NCBI RefSeq assembly: GCF_014698505.1
Contig: NZ_JACJTD010000037.1
Coordinates: forward strand, 1-64,000
Length of the DNA stretch: 64,000 bases
DNA from: Nostoc foliaceum FACHB-393
GTDB taxonomy: Bacteria; Cyanobacteriota; Cyanobacteriia; Cyanobacteriales; Nostocaceae
Direction: 5' to 3'
Shown: positions 1 through 7,059 of the stretch, in pieces
Position numbering within the stretch: position 1 is the stretch's first letter
How the letters are laid out: each line of letters starts with the position of its first letter
Program-made: the position numbers and the translations under genes
Notes under the pieces: generated by a model
Database searches by the model: none
Told to the model about the DNA's origin: nothing
What the model saw: only the letters and a program-made list of their open reading frames with translations

Positions 1-214
1 GGTAACGCTGACGCTCCTTCTCGACTACCATTCGTGTTGCTTGTAGTTCGTCGGAGGCAATTTTCAGTTCTTCCAAAGTGATTTTAAGTTCTTCAAAAGC
101 TTCTGCTGTTAGCTCTTGTTGCGAGTCTGGCTCACTGCCAGTACTTTGCAATAATCCCGTCACCCGTGAGCTAAACCTCTCTATTTCTTGACTAAAATCG
201 TCTACATTATTCAT
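1..214 (-). CDS. N-terminal fragment of a PAS-type signalling protein (partial)
   Basis: The reading frame starts at an ATG at 214 and is open to the left window edge, giving 71 residues beginning MNNVDDFSQEIERF. It is very acidic and looks like a coiled coil, with the repeated pattern FEELKITLEELKIASDEL and ending near VVEKERQRY. This heptad-rich opening ending in ERQRY is typical of cyanobacterial PAS-domain sensor proteins, where it precedes a PAS domain starting with FxFAPDGYLVT; that domain would lie outside the window. No Shine-Dalgarno sequence is obvious. The kinase or response-regulator identity of the rest cannot be seen. Confidence 0.6.
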   Translation of the reverse strand, partial: MNNVDDFSQEIERFSSRVTGLLQSTGSEPDSQQELTAEAFEELKITLEELKIASDELQATRMVVEKERQRY

Positions 215-677
215 GTTGCTCACTTTGCTAAGACTTAAGAAGCGCACATGACAGTAAAAACTAAGCAAGTATAAAATCAACTGTACGCTCAAAGCTGATA
301 TCAAAAGTATTGCTCAAAAGATAGAGGTTTTGTCTTTACAAAGCGAGTTCTACAAAGTCAAAAGAGGCAGGGGAGCAGGGAGCAGGGGGCAAGGGGGAAA
401 ACTGAGACGGAAGCGACTACTCCACCCCAGCAAGAGCGCCCTTTATGGCACCCATGTTCCGCTTCGCTCCACGGTTCTGGGACAGGGCTTGCTCCCCCAG
501 GGAAGAGCAAAGCGCCCCTCCGCTTCTTCTGTGAATTAGACACAATTTCGCTATCTCAACCTCCAACTATTATCATAATAATAAAGAATTCATAAAGAAA
601 TCCATCTAAAGTGCTGTACAGCAACAAACATAATAGGTAGATTTAAGCAAATTTTTTTATAGCTTAAGGAGGGCCTG
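215..677. other. Non-coding stretch with G-rich repeat
   Basis: This 463-bp gap separates the partial signalling gene from the aldehyde dehydrogenase gene. Around 365-400 it holds a purine-rich run of GGGGAGCAGGGAGCAGGGG type that recurs between other genes here (for example 3565-3590 and 48430-48480). Short frames across it have repeat-like composition and no family signature. The end of the gap is AT-rich and holds the ribosome-binding site of the next gene. Confidence 0.6.
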
Positions 678-2147
678 ATGGTTACAGCAACAGTACCAGG
701 ACAACAGGTCAAAATCGGCCCAACCAAGTTGCTGATTAACAATGAGTGGGTAAATAGTGTCAGCGATCGCCGATTTGAAACAATCAACCCGACTACAGGT
801 GAGGTAATCTGTGAAGTCTCAGAAGCAGATGCCCCGGATGTAGATAAAGCAGTACAAGCAGCCCGTGCTGCTTTTGCTAGTGGAGAATGGAGAAAGATAT
901 CTGCCACCCGTCGCGGCGAGTTGCTTTACAAGCTAGCTGATTTAATTGAGCAAAATATCGATGAGTTGGCGCGGTTAGAAACTCTCGACAACGGTAAGCC
1001 ATTACAAGATTCATTAGGCGACTTAGGGCTAGTCATCGCCTGCTATCGTTACTATGCAGGCTGGGCTGACAAAGTACAAGGTAAAACTATCCCAATTAAC
1101 GGCCCATACTTCTGCTACACTCGCCATGAACCTGTGGGTATAGTTGGTCAAATTATCCCGTGGAATTTTCCCCTATTGATGCAGGCGTGGAAATTAGCAC
1201 CGGCTTTGGCAACTGGTAACACTGTAGTTATGAAAACAGCAGAACAAACACCATTATCAGCGTTGCGGGTAGGTGAGTTAATTGTTGAGGCTGGTTTTCC
1301 CGCGGGTGTAGTGAATATTTTATCAGGATACGGGCCAACCGCTGGGGCTGCGATCGCTCGTCACATGGATATTGACAAAGTGGCATTTACTGGTTCCACT
1401 GAAGTCGGTCATCTAATTATGGAAGCAGCCGCTAAGAGTAACCTGAAGCGCGTCACTTTGGAACTTGGTGGTAAGAGTCCTAACATCGTCTTTGCCGATG
1501 CAAATATGGATGCAGCGATCGCAGGTTCCCACGATGCCCTATTCTTTAACCAAGGGCAGTGCTGCTGTGCTGGTTCGCGGCTATTTGTCGAAGAAAAATG
1601 CTATGACGAGTTCGTTGCTAGAACTGTAGAAAGAGCGAGAGTGCGGGTTGTCGGTAATCCTTTCGATGCCAATACAGAACAAGGGCCGCAAGTAGACAAA
1701 GACCAATTCGATCGGGTGATGAGCTATATCGAATCTGGAATGCGTGAAGGTGCACAGATGCTATGTGGCGGGAATCGAGTCGGCGACAAGGGTTATTTTA
1801 TCGCCCCCACAGTCTTTGCCGATGTCCGCGATGACATGAAGATTGCCCAAGAGGAAATCTTTGGGCCAGTGATGAGCATCATCAAATTTAAAGATATTGA
1901 TGAAGTAATTCAACGGGCCAATGCCACCATGTACGGACTCGCCGCCGCTGTGTGGACTCAGGATATCACTAAGGCTCATGCGATCGCCAACAATCTCCGG
2001 GCTGGTACTGTCTGGGTCAATTGCTACGACGTATTCGATGCTGCTGCGCCCTTCGGTGGATTCAAGCAATCTGGTATTGGTCGAGAACTCGGCGAATATG
2101 GCTTGCAGCAATATACCGAAGTTAAAACCGTTACCATCAAATTGTAG
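678..2147 (+). CDS. NAD(P)-dependent aldehyde dehydrogenase, ALDH1/2 class
   Basis: The 489-residue protein has full family length and oxidises an aldehyde to the carboxylic acid with NAD(P)+ in the cytosol; the substrate cannot be told from sequence. The signatures are all present: PWNFP with Asn163, the cofactor lysine in VVMKTAEQTP (Lys186), FTGSTEVG of the Rossmann fold at 238-245, the general base Glu262 in ELGGKSP, and the nucleophile Cys296 in the triple-cysteine motif NQGQCCCAGSR, as in mitochondrial ALDH2. EEIFGPV follows near residue 395. The ATG is preceded by a perfect AGGAGG at 667-672, five bases away, which fixes the start and suggests strong translation. It appears monocistronic, with a possible hairpin downstream. 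Confidence 0.93.
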   Translation: MVTATVPGQQVKIGPTKLLINNEWVNSVSDRRFETINPTTGEVICEVSEADAPDVDKAVQAARAAFASGEWRKISATRRGELLYKLADLIEQNIDELARLETLDNGKPLQDSLGDLGLVIACYRYYAGWADKVQGKTIPINGPYFCYTRHEPVGIVGQIIPWNFPLLMQAWKLAPALATGNTVVMKTAEQTPLSALRVGELIVEAGFPAGVVNILSGYGPTAGAAIARHMDIDKVAFTGSTEVGHLIMEAAAKSNLKRVTLELGGKSPNIVFADANMDAAIAGSHDALFFNQGQCCCAGSRLFVEEKCYDEFVARTVERARVRVVGNPFDANTEQGPQVDKDQFDRVMSYIESGMREGAQMLCGGNRVGDKGYFIAPTVFADVRDDMKIAQEEIFGPVMSIIKFKDIDEVIQRANATMYGLAAAVWTQDITKAHAIANNLRAGTVWVNCYDVFDAAAPFGGFKQSGIGRELGEYGLQQYTEVKTVTIKL

Positions 2148-2179
2148 TTCGGCTTGAGTTTACCTTAAACCATGTTTAT

Positions 2180-2213
2180 CCCCCTAAATCTGAAAAAAAT
2201 CGGTTTTAGGGGG
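2180..2213 (+). terminator. Candidate hairpin after the aldehyde dehydrogenase gene
   Basis: CCCCCTAAA at 2180-2188 pairs perfectly with TTTAGGGGG at 2205-2213 around a 16-nt loop, 33 bp after the stop codon. No clear T tract follows, so it may be a simple stem-loop or a dispersed repeat of the CCCCCTAAAT type seen elsewhere in the window, not a strong intrinsic terminator. Confidence 0.45.
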
Positions 2214-2284
2214 ATGATAATTGTGATATTTGATATGGGGTGGGCATGATAAATAGACTTGCATACAACCCCTAGAAAATTCTG

Positions 2285-3493
2285 ATGAAAAATGCGATCG
2301 CTACTAGATTTCGCCAACTTATGGCTGGGAGAAAAAGCCCGATTGGCAGATATGACCGTAAAAACAAAACCAGACTTTCCTTAGCACTGTATACCTGCAT
2401 AGGGTTAGTAGGTGGAATTCTGGCATTGTTGTTAATGACATCCCCAGGACTGGCCCAAAAACCGGAACCCCAGCAAACCCCAAAACTCCAACAACCGTTA
2501 TTAGTAGCTACACGAGTTATACCGCCCTTTGTACTACCAAACAAAGGTGAACTATCGGGATTCAGTATCGATCTCTGGCGCAGCATCGCCAACCAAATAG
2601 GTGTAGAGTCTAAATTTATAGAATATTCCACTGTGCCGGAACTGCTTTCTGCCATTAAGGATAGCAAAGCCAACTTGGGAATTTCAGCTATCTCGATTAC
2701 AGCCGAACGCCAGCAGAATTTTGATTTCTCATTACCCATTTTTGCTGGGGGGCTGCAAATAATGGTACGAAACGCAGAAACCAACGACAGCGCCTTCCCA
2801 AATATTTTGCAATTATTTTTCTCTACTAGCCTCTTGCAAGTAATAGGCGTTGCCTTAGTGCTAATTGTCGTAGCAGCCCATATTATTTGGTTATCTGAAC
2901 GCAATCATAAAGATGGGATGATTCCCCAATCATACTTTCCTGGCATTTTCAAAGCTTGTTGGTGGTCAGCTGCCACATTAGCAACCCAAGCTGATGAAAT
3001 GCCCAAAGGAGTACTGGGACGCTTAGTAGGTATCGTCTGGATGTTCATCGGAGTACTTTTTGCCGCCTACTTTACAGCCAGCGCTACTACATCATTGACA
3101 GTACAACAGCTTCAGGGCGATATCAGGAGCATAGACGATTTACCCGGCAAGGTAGTAGCCACAACTGCGGGTAGCACAGCCGCCACATATCTGCGAGAAC
3201 ATCGTATTTCAGTTTTAGAAGTTCCTAAGATTGAGCAAGCTTATAATGCTCTGCAAACAAAAAAAGCTGATGCCGTGGTGTTTGATGCACCTGTACTCCT
3301 TTTTTATGTTGCCAATGAAGGCAAAGGAAAAGCACAGATTGTTGGCAGTATCTTACGTGAAGAAAGCTACGGCATCATTCTGCCTAACAACAGTCCCTAC
3401 CGCAAGCAAATTAATCAGGCCCTGCTGAATCTCAAAGAAAATGGCACTTATCAATCGTTATATGATAAGTGGTTCGATGCTGAAAAATCTTAA
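2285..3493 (+). CDS. Ionotropic glutamate-receptor-like channel (GluR0 type) with altered pore filter
   Basis: The 402-residue protein has the bacterial GluR0 layout. A hydrophobic leader at 35-57 ends in LAQ. Lobe 1 of a family 3 solute-binding fold follows (about 70-175, with GFSIDLWRSIANQ and SITAERQQNFDFS, whose Arg is the usual amino-acid carboxylate ligand). Then come TM1 (180-203), a re-entrant pore segment (216-242, FKACWWSAATLATQADEMPKG), TM2 (245-270) and lobe 2 (about 275-400). Synechocystis GluR0 is a glutamate-gated potassium channel. Here the TVGYGD filter is replaced by TQADEM, so potassium selectivity is not expected. It is probably a plasma-membrane channel gated by a periplasmic amino acid. 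The alternative, a plain ABC binding protein, is unlikely because of the internal membrane segments. Confidence 0.82.
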   Translation: MKNAIATRFRQLMAGRKSPIGRYDRKNKTRLSLALYTCIGLVGGILALLLMTSPGLAQKPEPQQTPKLQQPLLVATRVIPPFVLPNKGELSGFSIDLWRSIANQIGVESKFIEYSTVPELLSAIKDSKANLGISAISITAERQQNFDFSLPIFAGGLQIMVRNAETNDSAFPNILQLFFSTSLLQVIGVALVLIVVAAHIIWLSERNHKDGMIPQSYFPGIFKACWWSAATLATQADEMPKGVLGRLVGIVWMFIGVLFAAYFTASATTSLTVQQLQGDIRSIDDLPGKVVATTAGSTAATYLREHRISVLEVPKIEQAYNALQTKKADAVVFDAPVLLFYVANEGKGKAQIVGSILREESYGIILPNNSPYRKQINQALLNLKENGTYQSLYDKWFDAEKS

Positions 3494-3528
3494 AGAAGGG
3501 AGTGGGGAATGGGGGAGAATAACAAATG

Positions 3529-3649
3529 ATATCATGTCCGGTAAAAGACTTATCATTAAGACCGCAGGGGGCAGGGAGCAGGGGGAAAGAGAGTTTTAAG
3601 ATTTTTGCATAGATGCCCTGAATAATAACTAATTAAGCGGACATGATAT
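3529..3649. repeat. 121-bp element with 12-bp terminal inverted repeats
   Basis: ATATCATGTCCG at 3529-3540 is exactly inverted as CGGACATGATAT at 3638-3649. The interior holds the G-rich AGGGGGCAGGGAGCAGG repeat and AT-rich sequence, with no reading frame. A similar end-like sequence, AGACATGAT, occurs near 31979. It could be a small non-autonomous element or a degraded hairpin between two convergent genes. Confidence 0.4.
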
Positions 3650-3658
3650 GACTAATGA

Positions 3659-4477
3659 CTAATACTCTTCTTTGGCAAGTTGGGCTTTTGCCTGTTGCCA
3701 GAGAGTTTCTAACTCATCCAAACTGTAATCAGAAAGGGGACGGTCAACAACCGCCTCCATTTTTTCTAATCGCTGGACAAATCGCTGATTTGTGCCTTGC
3801 AAACCGGTACTGGGGTCAAGATTATGCCAACGGGCTAGCTGAATCACTGCAAACAGTAAATCGCCTAATTCTGCTTCTTGCCGTTCGGGTGTTTCCTCAG
3901 CTAAAGCTTGTTGAAACTCCCCCAACTCCTCATGAAACTTATCCCAAACACCCTGAATATTTTCCCATTCAAACCCTATAGCCGCAGCCTTTTGGGAAAT
4001 CTTCATTGCCGCTGTCAGTGGGGGAAGAGTGCGCCCATAACGACCGAGTTTAGCACTAAGTTTTTGCGCCTCTAGAGATGATTCGCCTTTTTCCGCAGCC
4101 TTGATTTGTTCCCAATTTTGCCGCACCTCATCCACACTAGCAACCGACACATCACCAAACACATGGGGATGACGGCGAATCAACTTTTGAGAAATCCCCT
4201 GAGTTATTTCCTTAATAGAAAATTGCCCCGATTCACTAGCGATTTGGGCTTGTAATACCACCTGTAATAATAAATCGCCTAACTCCTCTGCGATCGCACC
4301 CTTATCCCCACCCTTAATTGCATCCACCACCTCATAAGCTTCCTCAATCACATAAGGCGTGAGCGTTTCGGGAGTTTGAGCCAAATCCCAAGGACAACCA
4401 CCATCAGGCGATCGCAACTTTGCCACCACCTCAATCAACTCCTGCAACGCCGCCAAAGTCTCATTTTGATTTTCCAT
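3659..4477 (-). CDS. mazG: Nucleoside triphosphate pyrophosphohydrolase MazG
   Basis: The 272-residue protein has the tandem MazG layout of the E. coli enzyme, which hydrolyses NTPs and dNTPs to the monophosphate and pyrophosphate and clears damaged nucleotides. The first domain (about 20-125) has CPWDLAQTPETL and the metal-binding helices EEAYEVVDAI and EELGDLLLQVV (EExxE and ExxD). RRHPHVFGD follows. The second domain (about 165-265) has the weaker set EELGEFQQAL and AELGDLLFAVIQLARW. The length is normal and the start ATG (MENQNETLAAL) matches the expected family start. It lies 41 bp downstream of the DUF2227 gene on the same strand and may be co-transcribed with it. Confidence 0.93.
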   Translation of the reverse strand: MENQNETLAALQELIEVVAKLRSPDGGCPWDLAQTPETLTPYVIEEAYEVVDAIKGGDKGAIAEELGDLLLQVVLQAQIASESGQFSIKEITQGISQKLIRRHPHVFGDVSVASVDEVRQNWEQIKAAEKGESSLEAQKLSAKLGRYGRTLPPLTAAMKISQKAAAIGFEWENIQGVWDKFHEELGEFQQALAEETPERQEAELGDLLFAVIQLARWHNLDPSTGLQGTNQRFVQRLEKMEAVVDRPLSDYSLDELETLWQQAKAQLAKEEY

Positions 4478-4518
4478 ACCTCTGCGCTTCCCTTAGCGTT
4501 CCTTTGCGTTTAAAAAAA

Positions 4519-5106
4519 TTATTTCTTTAGTCTTGGACGACGACCGCGACTTGTAACTTTCCGCTTCTTAATTTTGCCACTAGGAAGCAACCCCCGAACC
4601 CCCTGCTTTTTAAACCGCTTATAAGCCGAACCGCCCCAATCGCTGAGAGAATGACTCATTGCACCGAGTTCCAACCCCAAAAACAGGGCGATATATTCAG
4701 TATCGTAATCCACAAGCGATCGCCCCACAGTTTGTCCCAAATCCTGCCAAGTAAAATTCAGATTCCATAACCTTTCTGCGATCGCCAAAACAAAAATTGC
4801 CAAGATAGCCAGCAAACACCCCAGATAAATTACCCGTAGAATCGTGCCAATAATCGGCCCGTGGGATAAAAAAGAACGATGCCGGAGACTTTTTTGATAA
4901 GGTAGCCAAATCCAGCGCAAGAAACCCCAGCGTTGAAATTGCACAGAGTAAATATCCAAATCGGGGCCAAACATCAGCCCACCAAAGAGAAACCCGCCTG
5001 CAACCAACAAAGTCGCATTGCTGCTGCGAGTCTGCCAAAAAGTAACGCCTGCCACAAACGGCAGAGCATACATAGTAATGCGATCGTGCGTCCGACCAGA
5101 GGGCAT
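4519..5106 (-). CDS. DUF2227-type membrane protein, putative metal-binding
   Basis: The 195-residue protein carries conserved His/Asp clusters characteristic of the DUF2227 family (annotated as uncharacterised metal-binding proteins): SGRTHDRIT at 3-11, GPDLDIYS near 47-54, HRSFLSHGP near 76-84 and MSHSLSDWGG near 150-159. Two or three hydrophobic segments (about 15-45 and 88-110) indicate a membrane protein, and the C-terminus is a basic tail rich in Lys and Arg. The pattern resembles membrane-bound metal-dependent hydrolases of the YdjM/PgpA-like kind, but the activity is unknown. It lies just upstream of mazG, so a shared transcript is possible. Confidence 0.75.
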   Translation of the reverse strand: MPSGRTHDRITMYALPFVAGVTFWQTRSSNATLLVAGGFLFGGLMFGPDLDIYSVQFQRWGFLRWIWLPYQKSLRHRSFLSHGPIIGTILRVIYLGCLLAILAIFVLAIAERLWNLNFTWQDLGQTVGRSLVDYDTEYIALFLGLELGAMSHSLSDWGGSAYKRFKKQGVRGLLPSGKIKKRKVTSRGRRPRLKK

Positions 5107-5249
5107 CCTAAATCCTGTTAGCGATAGCGGGGCGTTAAGCCAGTGCTGAGTAACTGAATACTGAGTCAGTATAAGAGAAAAAAAGATTTTCTTAAAACTA
5201 CTAGCGCAACGCGAAATCTTTTGCTATATTAGTTAAGGATTAGTCAAAC

Positions 5250-5322
<73 letters not shown>

Positions 5323-5361
5323 TTAATTAAATTAAGGCTAGAGACAGCTTAGATGCGGTTT

Positions 5362-5802
5362 CTAGCCTTTTTTAAATGGATTCACAATCTCTAATTGACC
5401 AGCGACTACTAACCCATCTTGCATATCTTCAGAATAGAGAATACTTGCTCTGGCAAATAGCGCACAAGAAATAATGAGACTATCCCAAAAAGAAAAATTA
5501 TATCGACTGCGGATATCTGATGCAGATTCAAAAATTGTCAGATTGAACTCTATCACGGTGCAACCACGATAAAGCGACTGAATCACAGCTTTAATTTGCC
5601 CTTAGTTAAAAGCTGCTTTCTTCAGCAAATTGGCAGCAACCTCATTCACAACCTGTGTACTAATGATGATTCCTTCAGCTTCTGTAATTGCAATAGCAAT
5701 ATTACGCTTTTTTGTTCTTTCTGTAACCTCCATCTTGTTATCTTCAAATAAACGATAAAGCCAAACATTCGTATCAATAAAAGATGTACCAGAACTCATC
5801 AT
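5362..5802 (-). pseudogene. PIN-domain (VapC-like) toxin gene interrupted by an in-frame stop
   Basis: Two open segments, 5802-5602 and 5586-5362, are in the same frame and separated only by one TAA at 5604-5602 and five codons. Reading through gives about 146 residues, normal for a PIN-domain RNase. The first part has TSFIDTNVWLYRLF (first metal Asp) and the conserved Glu of TQVVNEVAANLL; the second has FWDSLIISCAL (second acidic site) and LYSEDMQDG (third). A VapC toxin would cleave RNA using Mg2+. The ATG overlaps the antitoxin stop by one base (TAATG). A nonsense mutation is the simplest explanation; a sequencing error or translation of two halves cannot be excluded. Confidence 0.75.
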
Positions 5803-6017
5803 TATCGGTTATAAATTTCCTCACGGCTGAATACACCATTCACTTGAACAGGATTTTCTGTTAACTCATCAATTATGTCTCTTTTTTTAGATGATTTTTT
5901 CGTCACCAAAACGATTACTTTAATATCATCTCCTTCACCAAGCTCTTGTTTGTACTCATCAGGAATCTGAATTATACCATTTTGAATTTTTGCTTGAAAC
6001 TCAACCGCATTTAGCAT
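5802..6017 (-). CDS. VapB-like antitoxin of a type II toxin-antitoxin pair
   Basis: The 71-residue protein begins MLNAVEFQAKIQNGIIQIPDEY, a beta-rich N-terminus like AbrB/VapB-type antitoxins, followed by EGDDIKVIVLVTKK and a polar C-terminal tail (SREEIYNR) that would wrap the toxin. It would neutralise the PIN protein encoded next and repress their shared promoter. GAGG lies about 9 bases before the ATG. Its stop overlaps the toxin start (TAATG), a typical coupled arrangement. With the toxin interrupted, the antitoxin may persist alone. The assignment rests on size, position and N-terminal pattern. Confidence 0.7.
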   Translation of the reverse strand: MLNAVEFQAKIQNGIIQIPDEYKQELGEGDDIKVIVLVTKKSSKKRDIIDELTENPVQVNGVFSREEIYNR

Positions 6018-6136
6018 CTTTAACCTCTCTTATATCTATGGGACTTCATTTATTATGAGCTATGCCTAGGTTGGGCTGCGCCAAAGCACCAGTAAAATAC
6101 TCCACTTGGGCAAAAGATTTTGGATTGCTCAAAAAA

Positions 6137-6880
6137 TTAATCACTAGTTAATACTGAGGCAAGAAGGTCAGGATGAGACAGATGTGGGCAATGTCCAGAA
6201 GCTAGTTCAATGGCATCGACTCCTAAGCGCTTGCGGGAAGCGTAGCGTGACCATTTAGGAGACAATATTCGGTCATCGGTACAAACAATGTATTTACATT
6301 CAACATTTGGCAAAGCTTTTAGAGGATTCGTTTCAAAAATATATGCCATAGATTGTTGCGAACGACTTTTCGAGATTGCCCACTGTGCTACATCTGGTTG
6401 ACAATCATGAAAGAAAAACTCCCTTAATACTGCTTCGTCTGAATAATCTTTGCCTACGGAAGCTGGTTCAAACATATCAGGTTCATCGTGGAACTGTTCG
6501 AGTTTACTTGGCTCTTTTGGCTGGTAATTGAATGATTTAAGCGTATCAGAATCAAGACGATGAGAAAATTGTTCGAGTGTACTGATTCCGGGATATGGGA
6601 GTAGCGCAGCCACAAATACTAGTTGACGCACTTTTACCGCTTCTGCAACCAGGGGAATTATAGTACCAGCCATTGAGTGACCGACTAGCACAATATCATC
6701 ATCAGTTTTTGGCAGCGCTTGAATTACTGCATCTGCAAACTGGGACAAAGTAGCAGATGCATTTTCAATTGGTAAATCCATTGCTACGGTTTTGTGACCC
6801 TGTGTTTCTAAATAGGGAATTAGCAAATCCCAACACCAGGTGGCTTGGAAAGCACCGTGAACTAGACAGTATAGACTCAT
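6137..6880 (-). CDS. Alpha/beta hydrolase (esterase-like)
   Basis: The 247-residue protein has the fold's opening YCLVHGAFQATWCWD with the oxyanion HG, then GHSMAG with nucleophile Ser69, a candidate acid in CTDDRILSP near 211 and the catalytic His in SGHCPHLSHP near 230. It resembles the methylesterase/hydroxynitrile lyase group, whose members cleave small esters, but the substrate is unknown. Length is typical and there is no signal peptide, so it is cytosolic. The segment YASRKRLGVDA before the last motif is encoded across a short palindromic sequence (about 6228-6251, GCTTGCGGGAAGC) of the type dispersed in Nostoc genomes, so a few residues there may be repeat-derived. The gene stands alone. 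Confidence 0.85.
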   Translation of the reverse strand: MSLYCLVHGAFQATWCWDLLIPYLETQGHKTVAMDLPIENASATLSQFADAVIQALPKTDDDIVLVGHSMAGTIIPLVAEAVKVRQLVFVAALLPYPGISTLEQFSHRLDSDTLKSFNYQPKEPSKLEQFHDEPDMFEPASVGKDYSDEAVLREFFFHDCQPDVAQWAISKSRSQQSMAYIFETNPLKALPNVECKYIVCTDDRILSPKWSRYASRKRLGVDAIELASGHCPHLSHPDLLASVLTSD

Positions 6881-7059
6881 ATCAATTGAATAGTGGTAAT
6901 GGTGGACGATTTTCCTAACTTCTCTTATTTTTTAGTAAATTTTTAACCTTAGCGAGACTAAAATCGCTGTATGCCATCCTTCCACCTTGCAATTATCTAT
7001 TTCGTCTATTCCATATTGATACAGAACAAGGAGATAAGAGAATTAAAATGCTCAATTCC

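Noticed and set aside
330..543. Two opposite short frames in the first gap.
   Set aside because: Both derive from the G-rich AGGGGGCAGGGAGCAGG repeat and its flanks, with no coding signature.
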